This document shows, piece after piece, positions 12,119-22,990 of a DNA stretch of 64,000 nucleotides. The translations under genes and the position numbers were made by a program. Where the stretch lies: assembly GCF_945859705.1 (NCBI RefSeq), contig NC_079137.1, positions 79,133,150-79,197,149 of the forward strand, in the 5' to 3' direction. Numbering within the stretch: position 1 is the stretch's first letter; each line of letters opens with the position of its first letter. The DNA comes from Episyrphus balteatus (taxonomy: Eukaryota; Arthropoda; Insecta; Diptera; Syrphidae). The notes under the pieces were generated by a model, which had not been told where the DNA came from, did no database searches, and was given only the letters and a program-made list of their open reading frames with translations.

Positions 12119-14147
12119 TACTTGCGATATAGGTACTATACAGGGTGTCCCAAAAGTAATGGATCAAACGAAATATGCTGATAGGCCAACTTTAGGGCTC
12201 TCAGAATTTGGTAACTTGTTCATCCCAAATCCTTACGGTTTTCGATTTAATGCAGTTTTTGTGAAATTTCGAAAAATCCCGACTTTGCAACAGTATTTTG
12301 CTTCCTCCGCTCATAATTGATTTTTGTTTTTTACAAATCTTTCACTTAAACATTGCCTAATAATAAGAAATAATTAATTAATCAAAATATTTTTCATTTC
12401 ATACGCCATTTTGCTGCAAATTAATTAACAGTTCCATGTTTTATAAAAACTCAATTTCTTTCTTTTATTTCAGAGCAACACCCTGAAAAAAATTTGTATG
12501 GTGTAACACTGGTTTATTATTTTGAAAACTTGCCATGTTATTGCAGTTTTCAAAAATGTATACAAATTTTCCAAAGTTGAAGTTAGAACTGAAGATATTA
12601 CAATTTAAAAGCAACAAAACAGGGCTTTTGAGAGAAAAATAACAAAGAAAAATAAACACATTTTCTCGACTGTTGTTTGTTTATTTCTTTTTGAACAAAA
12701 GCCTCGAATTTTGTTTGTTATTTTGCTCTGAAAACGTCTGTTTTTTTGCATTGAAATTGTAATATCTTTCGTTATAAAATCAACTTTGGAAATTTTTATT
12801 CATTTTTGAAAACTGCAATAACACGGCAAGTTTTCAAAATAATAAACCAGTGTTACACCATACAAATTTTTTTCAGGGTGTTGCTCTGAAATAAAAGAAA
12901 GAAATTGAGTTTTTATAAAACATGGAACTGTTAATTAATTTGCAGCAAAATGGCGTATGAAATGAAAAATATTTTGATTAATTAATTATTTCTTATTATT
13001 AGGCAATGTTTAAGTGAAAGATTTGTAAAAAACAAAAATCAATTATGAGCGGAGGAAGCAAAATACTGTTGCAAAGTCGGGATTTTTCGAAATTTCACAA
13101 AAACTGCATTAAATCGAAAACCGTAAGGATTTGGGATGAACAAGTTACCAAATTCTGAGAGCCCTAAAGTTGGCCTATCAGCATATTTCGTTTGATCCAT
13201 TACTTTTGGGACACCCTGTATATCAAAGTTATGCATTCGTACAAAAAAAAAAATTGAGATAACACTTTTCCATGACATTACGATGATAGAGAATGCCAAA
13301 AAAGTAGGTCCCGGAAGTCCGTCTGTCTGTCTGTAAGGAACTAGAGCCTAAACGGTTGGACCGATTGACTCCAAACTTGCTATGTAGCAGTTTTTGGAGA
13401 CTCTCCAGAAGGATTTTTGGGATTAATTTTTTTGGACCAAAAATAACGGTACCTGTCATACAAAAATTTCAGAAAAGTTTAATTTCACGAAAACGGCTCC
13501 AACGATTTTGTTAAAAAAATTCAAATGTTAGTTTTTAAACAAGGTCTATCTTTTGAAGAAAAAATTTTTTTTTGAAAATCATTATTAATGGTACCTGCCA
13601 TAGGACCCCGGATTTTCTGCAAAACTGCTTATTGTATTTCAACGAAATTTTTTATACAAAAGCATTTATATACTTTAAATATAAGCCAAAAATAAAATTT
13701 TGAAAAAAATAATTTTTGGATTTAAAAAAAAAATTTTGAAAAATCAAAAATCGAAAACGGGACATTGAATTTTTTTGAAATTTTGTTTTTAGTTGTTGAT
13801 TAGTGATTTCTACAAAATTGCATACCTTTTTTATTTTAAAACTTTTTTTTTTCAAAAAAATATTTATAAAAAATTAGTTTTTTTTTTTTTTAAACGGCTC
13901 TAACGATTTTGAAATTTTTTTTCTAAAAATGTACCTTAATATATAAAATAAAACTGCGTAATTGTTTTGTGGGGCGATTTGATTTCAGATATTGTTTTAT
14001 TTTTTTGAAAAATGAATTTTATTTATTTGTATTTGTTTTTTTTTATATATACCTACATTTCCCAAGTTTCAATATAGAAAGTCTTAAAAACTTAAGCAAC
14101 TTGAACTCTAAGAGCAAGTTCGTGCGACCCAGTCGTGCATTTTATTT
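12119..14147 (-). repeat. Dispersed repeat family A, copy A1, split by FB1
   Basis: Read on the minus strand, it opens with the family head (ATGCACGACTGGGTCGCACG, then AACTTGCTCTTAGAG) at 14147-14107. It runs through a low-complexity body with two recurring phrases, AAAATCGTTAGAGCCGTTTT and GGTACC(G/T). It reaches the (CAGA)n tract and the GGGACCCACTTTTTTGGCA tail at about 13335-13295. FB1 (12141-13218) interrupts the last part: the tail resumes at 12119-12140 as a sequence matching CTATATCGCAAGTA on the minus strand. Copy A3 (26370-26492) gives the uninterrupted version of this tail. The family has no recognised coding capacity. Confidence 0.8.
12141..13218. mobile_element. Foldback element FB1 (long palindrome)
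   Basis: Two near-identical inverted arms start with CAGGGTGTCCCAAAAGTAAT at 12141 and end with its complement at 13218. About 390 bp of each outer arm pair with very few mismatches; one is an A/G difference near 12535. The inner 140 bp or so is related but diverged, and the centre is near 12680. TATA occurs directly on both sides (12137-12140 and 13219-13222), which fits a TATA or TA target duplication. The site is inside family-A copy A1. No transposase is encoded. The open frame reading through the right arm is a by-product. The superfamily is uncertain; TA-type targets would fit Tc1/mariner-like mobilisation. Confidence 0.88.
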
Positions 14148-14159
14148 TATAAGAACTTT

Positions 14160-14425
14160 TAATAAATTTTATATCATCTGAAAGCTGATTGTTTCAGCTC
14201 ATAATATTTATATCGACCATGTCTATACAACATCTATAAAAAAGAACTAGAATTTTTTTAACCAAATCAGTTTTCATGAAAAAGAGCAAAAAAAAAAACA
14301 ATCTTTTTTCTCTTCTAACACCATTAAATAGATTTTTTTTAATGACAACCTACAATATATTTTATATCATCTAAAAGCTTATTATTTCACCTTTTATATG
14401 ACGCTTCAATCATATTTTTACGATG
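14160..14425. repeat. Tandem repeat, period about 196 bp
   Basis: TTTTATATCATCTGAAAGCT near 14163 recurs as TTTTATATCATCTAAAAGCT near 14359, with similar following sequence. Between them, 14273-14330 (TTTTCATGAAAAA, then CTTCTAACACCATTAAATA) also matches 12063-12118. That segment therefore brackets the split family-A copy on both sides. Confidence 0.6.
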
Positions 14426-14437
14426 CCTACAAAAAAA

Positions 14438-14462
14438 CCTAACCTAACCTAACCTAACCTAA
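14438..14462 (-). repeat. Interstitial telomere-type repeat, five TTAGG units
   Basis: Five perfect CCTAA units lie on the plus strand, equal to (TTAGG)5 on the minus strand. TTAGG is the canonical insect telomere repeat and is generally absent from fly telomeres. At 25 bp this could be a chance microsatellite or a relic of break repair. Confidence 0.85.
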
Positions 14463-16105
14463 AGAAGTTTTCACTTCAAAAAAAAAAGGTTCAGCCTATG
14501 ACAAAATTTACAGGGTTATAGAATATGTTAATTTTCTCAAGAAACGGCAACGCTTATCATGTTAATCATGACTGGCTTTAAAATAACTATAGGACTTATT
14601 GACATAATGTTCAATAAACCAAAATTCACTACAATCAGTTACTTAAAACGTTTTTCCCATTCTATCAAGACAACCTTTAATACTAAACTTCCATAATTAC
14701 TATTTTCAATTAAGTCATCTTCTGTTAGAGTAGTTAAAATAATTCATTATTAGCTTCAACTTTAATACAACAAAGACATTTACATATTATATACCCACTT
14801 TACATAAAAAACATTTACGATCTAATCATCTTTAACAATATCTTTTATATCTTTTGTTATCTAATGGCTAAAATATGTCCTTTGTCAAAATGACAAACCA
14901 TTAAAAATGGTTTACTGCTTTTCATCAAACAAGACCCAGCGCGTGTAACAATTTTACAGCTTCTACTAAATTCTAATGTGTCATTAAACAATTAACACAA
15001 TAAAAAAAATATAGATAGAAATGAAACTTGAAAGTCAAAAGACTATGTCCAAGGACAATGATATGACAATAGAAAACCTGTCAACACATTAAACAATAAA
15101 AGGACCCAAAGTATCCCATTAAATGTTAATTAATCAACAAAATTTCTTTCTTCTTTCATCCATCCACCACAAGTTGAAGGTCTATTTCATAAAACTAACT
15201 CATTGAAAATTCAAAAGGTTCTTTCGTTTTTATAGCTTTAAAATAACCATAACAAAAATAAATAACAAAATAACCACAAGGATAAAGCACATGGTAAATG
15301 TCCTTGGAAATAAAAACATTAATCATTTCGACCAATAACATTAATTCAAAAAAACGAGCAAAACGTCAAAAGTCATAAAACATTCCAATTAACTGTCAAA
15401 TTGACAAATCGAATTTTTCCCTCTCTTCCTGTTGCTTGTTATATTCGGGCTATGTGTTGTGATGGAATAGTATACGGTAGAGGTACGATACTTAATATTT
15501 ACGACTTCACAGAGGATCCCAACCCAATTAAAATCTTCAATACACCACGCTCCAACATACTATTTACCACAACACGCGTTATATTCCACACAACACTCAA
15601 ACACAACACGAAGCCATCTTTATCATCTTTCGCAATGTGTCGCTGTGTGTTGTCGCTATGTGTCGCGTTGTCTAGGGAACTTTTAAGAACGTTTATCATT
15701 CGCCTGTTAATAATAACCAATTTGTGTGTGACTGAATTCACTCGCATCGTATCGAAATTATTCCGATTTAGATGCTCTTCTCGAACAGTAATTTATTTGC
15801 CACCCAGCAATTCAACAGAACACAAACAAATTGCTTATGCTTCTGATTTCTGTGGTAGGTGTACCTAGACCTCCAACCACAGAGAATCAGTAGAGTACGT
15901 TTGTTTTTTGGCTCAAAATTTTAAGCTCGTGTGTGTGTATGTTCCCGACAGAGTTGATGGAGAATGAGTAACGCAAAACTGCAACAGTAGAAAAACTTTT
16001 ACGTTCATTCATTGCCAGTTTTGCTAAAGTTTTCCATCACATTAATCCGCCCACATAAACCACACACACACACAACACAGCCATATTCCACACCGCACTA
16101 CTCAC
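14463..16105. other. Unique sequence, no gene supported
   Basis: From about 15400 the composition is less AT-rich than the surroundings. The long frame at 15401-15868 starts at TTG, has no flanking splice signals in agreement and resembles no family I know, so I do not call it. The stretch immediately before 16105 would be the first intron of the candidate exon on the minus strand. Confidence 0.45.
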
Positions 16106-16148
16106 CGGCAGCGTTCAGCTTATTCACAATCTCTCTGGATGCTGCCAT
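16106..16148 (-). CDS. Candidate first coding exon, minus strand (speculative)
   Basis: On the minus strand an ATG at 16148-16146 opens MAASREIVNKLNAA. One further base (G, at 16106) is followed by a consensus donor, GTGAGT (16105-16100). An in-frame TAA lies 12 bases upstream of the ATG, so this would be the true start, and the base after the ATG is G. The codons (GAG, GTG, AAG, CTG, AAC, GCC) are richer in GC than anything nearby. Against it: the frame is only 14 codons, ATG-plus-GTGAGT combinations occur by chance, and I do not recognise the peptide. If it is real, the gene lies on the minus strand and continues leftward, and much of the window is upstream or intronic sequence. Confidence 0.2.
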
Positions 16149-18598
16149 TGAACGTATTTAATTAACAGCTTTCCATTCAAGTCTTAATTGAGATTTGTAG
16201 TTTGGGATGGTGGCGGATCGGTTTTTGGAGGTTCGGCTGGCTGGCTGGAACTCATGTTAGCGTTTAATTGAAATTCTCATTCATAACTCTGTACGTTTTT
16301 CGGCGGCAGCTGAATGTGCACCCAGAGAGAATCTCCACCAATCCCCTCATTCTCACATTCATTCTCTGGCTTTATCCTTCTTTAACTTGACTGAGTGAGT
16401 GAATGTTTTTTTTTTTTGTTGGTATTCCTTCTTGTTGGGGGAAGTATTCCAGCATTCAACATTACAATTAGAATGGATTTGTTACAATGAGTGCGTTCAG
16501 TGGCAGTCTAGCATGTGTTGATTTGCTATATTTGCCAGAAAAGCAAGTCAGTCTTCTCGTTCTCTTTTATCATGGTTTCGACAAATGAGTTTTCTGCCCC
16601 AGAGGAAATCCTAATCGCCTTTTAGTGGTTCACTTGGTTTCTACAACAGAATCATATAAACATGTGTGTGTGTGTGTGATGTATGGAAGCTTGTTCAAGA
16701 CATCATACATTTTGGAACTTTAATAATTCGTCGACTCTTGTTAATCGGATACTAAATCCGTTTTATTAAAGCTTCACTCTACACCCACATTGAACTTTAC
16801 CTCTCACTGAAAATGTCAGATCTGGAGGAAATATGGGAGTGACATTATTTTTTTTTTTTTATGTCAAACTCATAACGTGTATAGTTTGAGAGGAGTTGAG
16901 GATAATATGACAGCGCATTCCCCTTAACCTATAAAAAGTTTTTAATCGAGAACACAATTTTCAATCATGAGTGACGTTAATTTTACACAGGATAGAAAGA
17001 TAGATAGATTGGAAGGTAGAGGGCGCTTCTGGTTCTATTAAAGTTGGCTTAAGGCTGGGTGTTGTGTAAATTTTCTTAGGGTATAAGATTGTTTACATTA
17101 ACAAGTTCTTCTTCACGTAATCCGACGTTAATTATTACAGGGATCTAGAAAGTGTGGAACCACAAGAGCCAATTTTATGTGGGAAATATAGCTTCTTCGA
17201 GTTTTTGGAAGATAAGTAGTTTGTGAATTGTTTTAAGTTCATGTTGAGAGGGGCCTTAATTTGTGTTTTAGTATTCTTGTCTGTTGAGTGAAATTAATTC
17301 TTTTAATTGAATGTAATTAAACAGAGTTTAAGTCCAAATACATATTTAAGCTTATTTAAGAGGTTGCTGTAATTTGAAGTTATATTCAATTTGCCTGAAG
17401 CTTTAGGAAAAGACGTTTGTTTTATAGCAAAGAAACAGTCTTTAAACTATAAAACATTCTTTCGTAGAACTTTTCTGCAGGTTTCTTTCTTGGAAAAATG
17501 TATTCAGTTGATTCCAAGAATTTAGTTATTGAAATTGTGTTCATAATCACTTTTACCGGTGGCAAGAAAAATAGCCTCCTTTTAGCTCCAAAACAAGGCA
17601 CGAAAAAGAGAAAAAAAAAAGAACAAACATCCTCCAAGTTCCTTTCGATTCAAAACTTATTTTTTTTTGCACTGTGAGCTGTCAGTTTTCTGAAGAATTA
17701 TAACACAAACCATTTTGAATGAAAAAAATGAAAAAGAAAACAACATAAAATCGAGGAAGGAGAATGCCTTTTGGAAGATGCTGGCAAAGGTACCTCGCCC
17801 AGACAGTATCCAGTCTCTCTTTCTCTTTTCTAAAACATTTGAAAATTCATCACAAAGAAACTTTGCTCAAGGCTAAATGCTAATTGCAAAACCAATATAT
17901 ACCGTTTTGAGAGTCGGAAAAGATAGGTATATCGTATTCTAAAGCAAAGGTAGAGTATTTTTTTGCTTTGTAGAAAAAAAAAAAATGAAAAATACAAACA
18001 AACACAAAAAAAAAGAAGGTCAAAGAGAAAGTAAACATTTTTTTTTTTTTTGGTTGAGGTTTTTTGTATAGGCTATCGCTCTGTGTCTGTGTGTCTGTTA
18101 GGAGATCAGCACGTCTTTTAAGGTTCAATTTCTATTCAAACATTTCAAAAGGGATTTTTCTTCTTTGAAAAAAAAAAACTGAAAAAAAAGAGAAAAACAC
18201 AACGCAACGTGAAAACTCTTTTGTGTACTCTTCATCAATTGATTTGCAAAAAAATTCAAAAAAACGAATTAATCTGGGTTTTGAGAAGTGGACTTGTGGT
18301 TTTAGAATTGATATGTGGGATTGAATGAAAAGGCAGGATAAGAATGAAGAATAGAGAAAGGCAGGGCTGTGAATTTTGACATGAAAAATCGACAAAGTCA
18401 AAATTCAATCACATGATTACTTGGAATTAGAACAAAAACTCTTTGTTTGGTCAAAAAACAACCATCAAGAATACTTTGGATGCTTTGAAGTCTTACGGGA
18501 CTTTTAATTAGGGAACAAAAATATGCTTTTTCATTTAAGATTATTTTGTGAAAGAACTAGCAATCTTCTTCTTATATTTCTAGATCTTAATTTAAAAA
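16149..18598. other. Unique AT-rich sequence with a TG microsatellite
   Basis: The first few hundred bases (to about 16650) have mixed composition and TAATT-type words. They could be 5' UTR or promoter if the exon at 16106-16148 is real. A (TG)8 run lies at about 16663-16678. The rest is AT-rich with A tracts, and I see no element borders or RNA genes. Confidence 0.45.
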
Positions 18599-18725
18599 CG
18601 TGGTGCAATCAGATTAGCGCGATGGACTACGACGCCAGAGTTCCAAGCCTCGAATCCAAGCCTCAACCACATCAGAACATTTTTCAGGGTACTGGCTAGT
18701 TAGCTTTCTCCAGTATCTTAAGACA
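18599..18725 (+). mobile_element. tRNA-derived SINE-like fragment
   Basis: An A-box match, TTAGCGCGATGGA (18614-18626), and a B-box-like CCTCGAATCC (18648-18657) stand about 30 bp apart. This is the spacing of a tRNA-type internal RNA polymerase III promoter. The sequence does not fold into a full tRNA, and the body after it (TTTTTCAGGGTACTGG, 18681-18696) is not tRNA. A tRNA-derived SINE head is the simplest reading. There is no poly-A tail or target duplication that I can fix. Confidence 0.5.
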
Positions 18726-19008
18726 AATTATAGACCAGTGCCAATAAATTTTGAAAAAAAATTAACACTATAAGCAGCATTAGGGTGGTGGAAAAATTTA
18801 GGATAAATGTTATATGAAAAAGGAAAAATAAATTGCCCACAAACAAATTAGGTGTGCGAAAAAATTTGGTGGTTGTCAAAAATCATGATTTTTTACGATT
18901 TCTGTCAAAAGAAGACAAAAGAGAAAAAAGGTAAATACAAAAGTTGTAGATAATATAAAGATCTACAACTTTTACTCAAACCATTTTTTTTTATAACCTT
19001 AAAAATAC

Positions 19009-19838
19009 ACTGGTCAACAAGGTTTTTGCCACAAGAACCAAAATATACTTTTCTAGTAGTTTTTGGGGTGCTGAATCCGAATCTGAAGACAGAAAAGTTT
19101 GATTGGCCTTCGTTTTTGAAATATTACCGTTAGAAAATGTCAAAAAACGTAATTTTGGCTGTTTTCGAGGTTATGTTTTTATGTGGAGTAATTCATTGTG
19201 AATAAATTTGTAACGTTGCCTATAAGAGCTAGTTTTATTCTTTCAAAAAATGTTTAAATCTTTCTGATATCTCTTTTATTGCCCGAGATATTTAAAACTT
19301 AAGTAGCGGTCTTTGAATCAGAAACAACACTGGCCAACCAAATTAAACTTTTTTTGGCAAAAGAATCAAAATATACTTTTTTAAAGGTTTTTGGGTTGCT
19401 GAACTCGAATACACAGTCGAAAAAATTCTATTAGCCTTCGTTCTTGAAATATTACCGTTATAAAATGCAAAAAACGGGTTTTTTTATAACGGTTATATTT
19501 CAAGAACGGAGGCTAATAGAATTTTTCCGATTGCGGATTTGAGTTCAGCAACTCGAAAACCTTCAGAAAAGTATATTTTGGTTCTTGTGGCAAAAATTCT
19601 GTGACCAGTGACTTATACTTCAGATTAAGTTTAGTTTCTCTTTGGCTTATTATATGAAACTTAAGATATCTCGAGCAATAAAAGAGAATCTCGAAAACAG
19701 CCAAAATGACGTTTTTTAGCATTTTATAACGGTAATATTTAAAAAACGGAGGTCAATCAATTTTTTCTGACTTCAGATTCGGATTCAGCACCCCAAAAAC
19801 TACTAGAAAAGTATATTTTTGTTCTTGTGGCAAAAAAA
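19009..19838. mobile_element. Foldback element FB2 (nested palindrome)
   Basis: Four related units of about 140 bp are arranged as two direct and two inverted copies: 19009-19160 and 19329-19470 forward, then about 19485-19610 and 19690-19838 reversed. Shared words are CACTGG(T/C)CAAC at the start, ACCAAAATATACTTTTCTAG, TTTTTGGGGTGCTGAATCCG and AATATTACCGTTA. The inner pair and the outer pair each match best with their mirror partner, so the structure is a palindrome within a palindrome centred near 19475. The right outer unit lacks the terminal CACTGG complement, so it is truncated or its border lies elsewhere. A diverged relative may lie at about 25745-25805. No coding capacity was seen. 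Confidence 0.75.
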
Positions 19839-21495
19839 AGTTAAATTTTGTGATATTAAGAAAAATGCAAAAATACGATTTTTTGGTTTTTTTTATTTTT
19901 ATCTTTTACAAAAATTGTTGGATTTTAACAGAACCTTGTCAAAATTTACTTTGTTATGGTTCGTATCTATTTTAAATGTTTCTTTTAAAAATATTAATTT
20001 TTTGTATTTTTGACGAATTAAATTTGAAAAATTAGCTTATTTTTCAATCAAAAAAGTTACCAAAAAAAATTTTAGATTTTTCAAAAATTTTGAATGCAGT
20101 TATTTAGACTAAAACTTTTTTTTTAAGACTTCACTTTTTATTGAAAAAATAAAACACTTTTAAGATCTATTTTTTCGTAACAGTAATATTGGCAAGAAAT
20201 TTTAAATCTAGCATTGAAATGGCTCTTACGTTTTGAGTTTTTTTAGATATCGAATTTTAAACTTTCATTTTGAAGTAAAGATCACCAAGAATAATCATCT
20301 CATCTATTTGCGGTACTTTTCATGCCAAGCCTTTATTTAAAACATATCAGATGCAATTCATAGATGGACTACATTTTCAAGCAAGTTCATAGAATTTTTC
20401 CTTAAGAGGCTAAAAAGTGCTATTAAGAGAATTCTGTATTCCAATCGATGAATTACAATACCTTTTATCCTTTCTTTCAGTATTTATAATTTAGTTTGTA
20501 CCAAACTGGTCAACTGTAAAATTTTCAAAAATATATTCTCTCACTTTAATAGGTCCTTTGTATAGTAAATTTTGTTTATGCCCTGCTTTGAATCAATGAA
20601 ACCGAAGATTATAATCTCTAAGACGTCTTTGAAAACCACAAAAATGTCTTGTTTCATAAGCTTTCTATTTATAAGATAAATCGAAACATATTTGTGGTTT
20701 ATGCCTTTCTTATCAGTAACCAAAGACATACCTGAGATATTTTTCATTTCTCTCTTAAAAATAATTATGCACCTGCTTGAAAAGAAAAACATAATTTTTC
20801 CTTAAATGGAATAATTAAAGTAATAAAAATGTCTTGTTAAAGAGTTTTAATTGATCCATCAATACCTACACATAAATATTACAAAAGAAGCATGCTTTTG
20901 GTAAGTTACAAAGCTAAACATTTTGATTTTAATTAAATTCAATTTTACCCTTTTTAGTTAATTGTAATTTTTGAAATTGAATTAAAATATCAATTGAGAG
21001 AGATAGAGAAGAATTGTCTAAGTAAAATATTCCATAGCTCAATGCTTTTTGTGTATATATAAATACCTTAAGATACTTTTACTCATACCTTTTTGGAATC
21101 TCAAAAGATTTTGCTTTTCAATTGACTATACATTTGTACAATGAAATTATAGTCCAATCTTAAAAGAAGGGTGAGATTATTTTATATTGCAATTACTTAA
21201 TTTAATTTTAATTTTCATAAAAGGCATATGCTTCCATCGAGCTGGTGGCAAATTGCCTTTAAGAGTAGGTTTTTTTTCAAAGGACATTCAACCTAAGAAA
21301 TATTTAAGAAATCAAAAATTTATAAAAGAAAATCAGTTTATGAAAAAATGTATGTCGTGGCGACAAACTTTCGGATTATATAGTTCCTTTGTTGTTAAAA
21401 GCATATACAATAGGAAAAGAGAATTCAGTATTAGCCTTGAAAAGTCTCAAGTTATTTATATCTACTGTTGAATTAATTGGATCTATCCAGTGCGG
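19839..21495. other. AT-rich unique sequence, no gene seen
   Basis: This is low-complexity AT-rich DNA with no repeat border or exon that I can support. Confidence 0.5.
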
Positions 21496-21499
21496 AAAC

Positions 21500-21690
21500 G
21501 GTTATAGCTGCTAGTTTAATTTTCTGCCAAATCTGAGATAAATTTCAGCTGGAATTATGTGGAAAAAAAGCTGGTAAACTGTCAAATTGGAGAAATCAAC
21601 TTAGTGTAACCTGAAACAAAATAATTTCAGCAGAAATTGGTCAAAAACTACCAAATCTCATATAAATTTATTTTGTTTTCAGCAACGATT
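21500..21690 (-). repeat. Short patch of the CAGCTGAAAT phrase repeat, inverted
   Basis: The words AATTTCAGCTGGAATT, AATTTCAGCAGAAATTGG and CTACCAAATCTCA match, mostly on the opposite strand, the words that fill 8395-10290. Only about three to four degenerate units are visible. Confidence 0.5.
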
Positions 21691-21961
21691 CAGATTAAGA
21701 TTTTTTAAAATATTATAAAGTATTTATATTTTACGTTTTAGTTTTTAGCTTTACGATTTAGTTTTAAGTCAATATAAGTTCAAGTGACCTCAACTCCAAA
21801 AATTAATAAAGCGTTTCGCCCAGGTATTTTTATTTTTGTTATTTTATTCTTCGTTATTTAGTTTTAAGTTAATTAAAGTACGTTATTAACTTTTTGTTTA
21901 AAAACAGTTTTTATATTTTCTTTATTGCAGTTCAGCAACACAAACTAAAAATATATTTAAA

Positions 21962-22775
21962 TAAAATGCACGACTGGGTAGCACGAACTTGCTCTTAGAG
22001 CTAAAGTTGCTTAAATTTTTAAGACTTTTTATATAGAAATTTGGAAAAAAAAATAAAATTCGTTTTTTAAAAAAATAAAATAAAATCTGAAATCAAATTG
22101 CCCTCCAAAACAAGTATGCCGTTTTGATTGATATATTAACATGCATTTTTGGACAAAAAATTTTCAAAATCGTTAGGGCCGTTTTTAAAAAAAACTAATT
22201 TTGTATAAATAATTTTTTTGGAAAAAAAGTTTTAAAATAAAATTGGTATGCCATTTTGTAGAAATCACTAATCAACATCTAAAAACGAAATTTCAAAAAA
22301 ATTCAATGTCCCGTTTTCGAAATTTTGATTTTTCAAAAAAAAATTTCAAAATTTTTTTAAAAATTATTTTTTTGGTTTATATTTAAATTATATAAATTCT
22401 TCTTCACAAAAAATTTCGTTGAAATCGTATAAGCACTTTCGGAAATAATCGGAATTGAAAAAAACGGTTCTATGGCAGGTACCGTTAATAATGATTTTCA
22501 AAATAAAATTTCTTCATTTAAAGATAGGCCTTAGCTTAGAACTAAGATTTGAATTTTTTAAACAAAATCATTGGAGACGTTTTTGAGATATTTCAATTTT
22601 AATAAAATCGGTATATGACAAGTACCGTTATTTTTGGTCCAAAAAAATTAATTCCAAAAACCCCTCTGGAGAGTCGCCAAATAACGCTTAATACCAAGTT
22701 TGACATCGATCGGTCCATCCGTAGCTGTAGCTTCGTTTACAGACAGACAGACTGACAGACAGACACACTGTGGGG
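21962..22775 (+). repeat. Dispersed repeat family A, copy A2
   Basis: It begins with AAAATGCACGACTGGGTAGC and ACTTGCTCTTAGAG. It continues through the same low-complexity body as copies A1 and A4, including AAAATCGTTAGGGCCGTTTT and GGTACCGTTAATAATGATTT. It ends in a CAGACAGACAGA-type run (22740-22765). The usual GGGACCCACTTTTTTGGCA tail is replaced by an unrelated sequence (ACACTGTGGGGCAACTTG), so this copy is 3'-truncated or recombined. Confidence 0.8.
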
Positions 22776-22990
22776 CAACTTGTATGGGAGACCGGAAAAA
22801 ACTCAATTAAAACTAAACTACTGAACCAATTTTCATGAAATTTGCAAGAAAGGTAGCTAATAGCAAGACAAATCTACACCAATGACCACCCATTGCCACG
22901 CCCACTCAGAAAAAAATTATATTAAAAAATCAGAAATCAAGTTTTTGCAGCTGTAAATGACTTACTTCCAATCGCTTTTTTATAGTCTAA

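Noticed and set aside
13039..13459. Minus-strand frames reading out of FB1
   Set aside because: They join the FB1 arm to the family-A tail and do not correspond to any transposase.
15401..15868. 155-codon open frame as a gene
   Set aside because: It starts at TTG, has no agreeing splice signals, composition is unremarkable and no family is recognisable.
18599..18725. Functional tRNA gene
   Set aside because: A and B boxes are present but no acceptor stem or anticodon arm closes around them.
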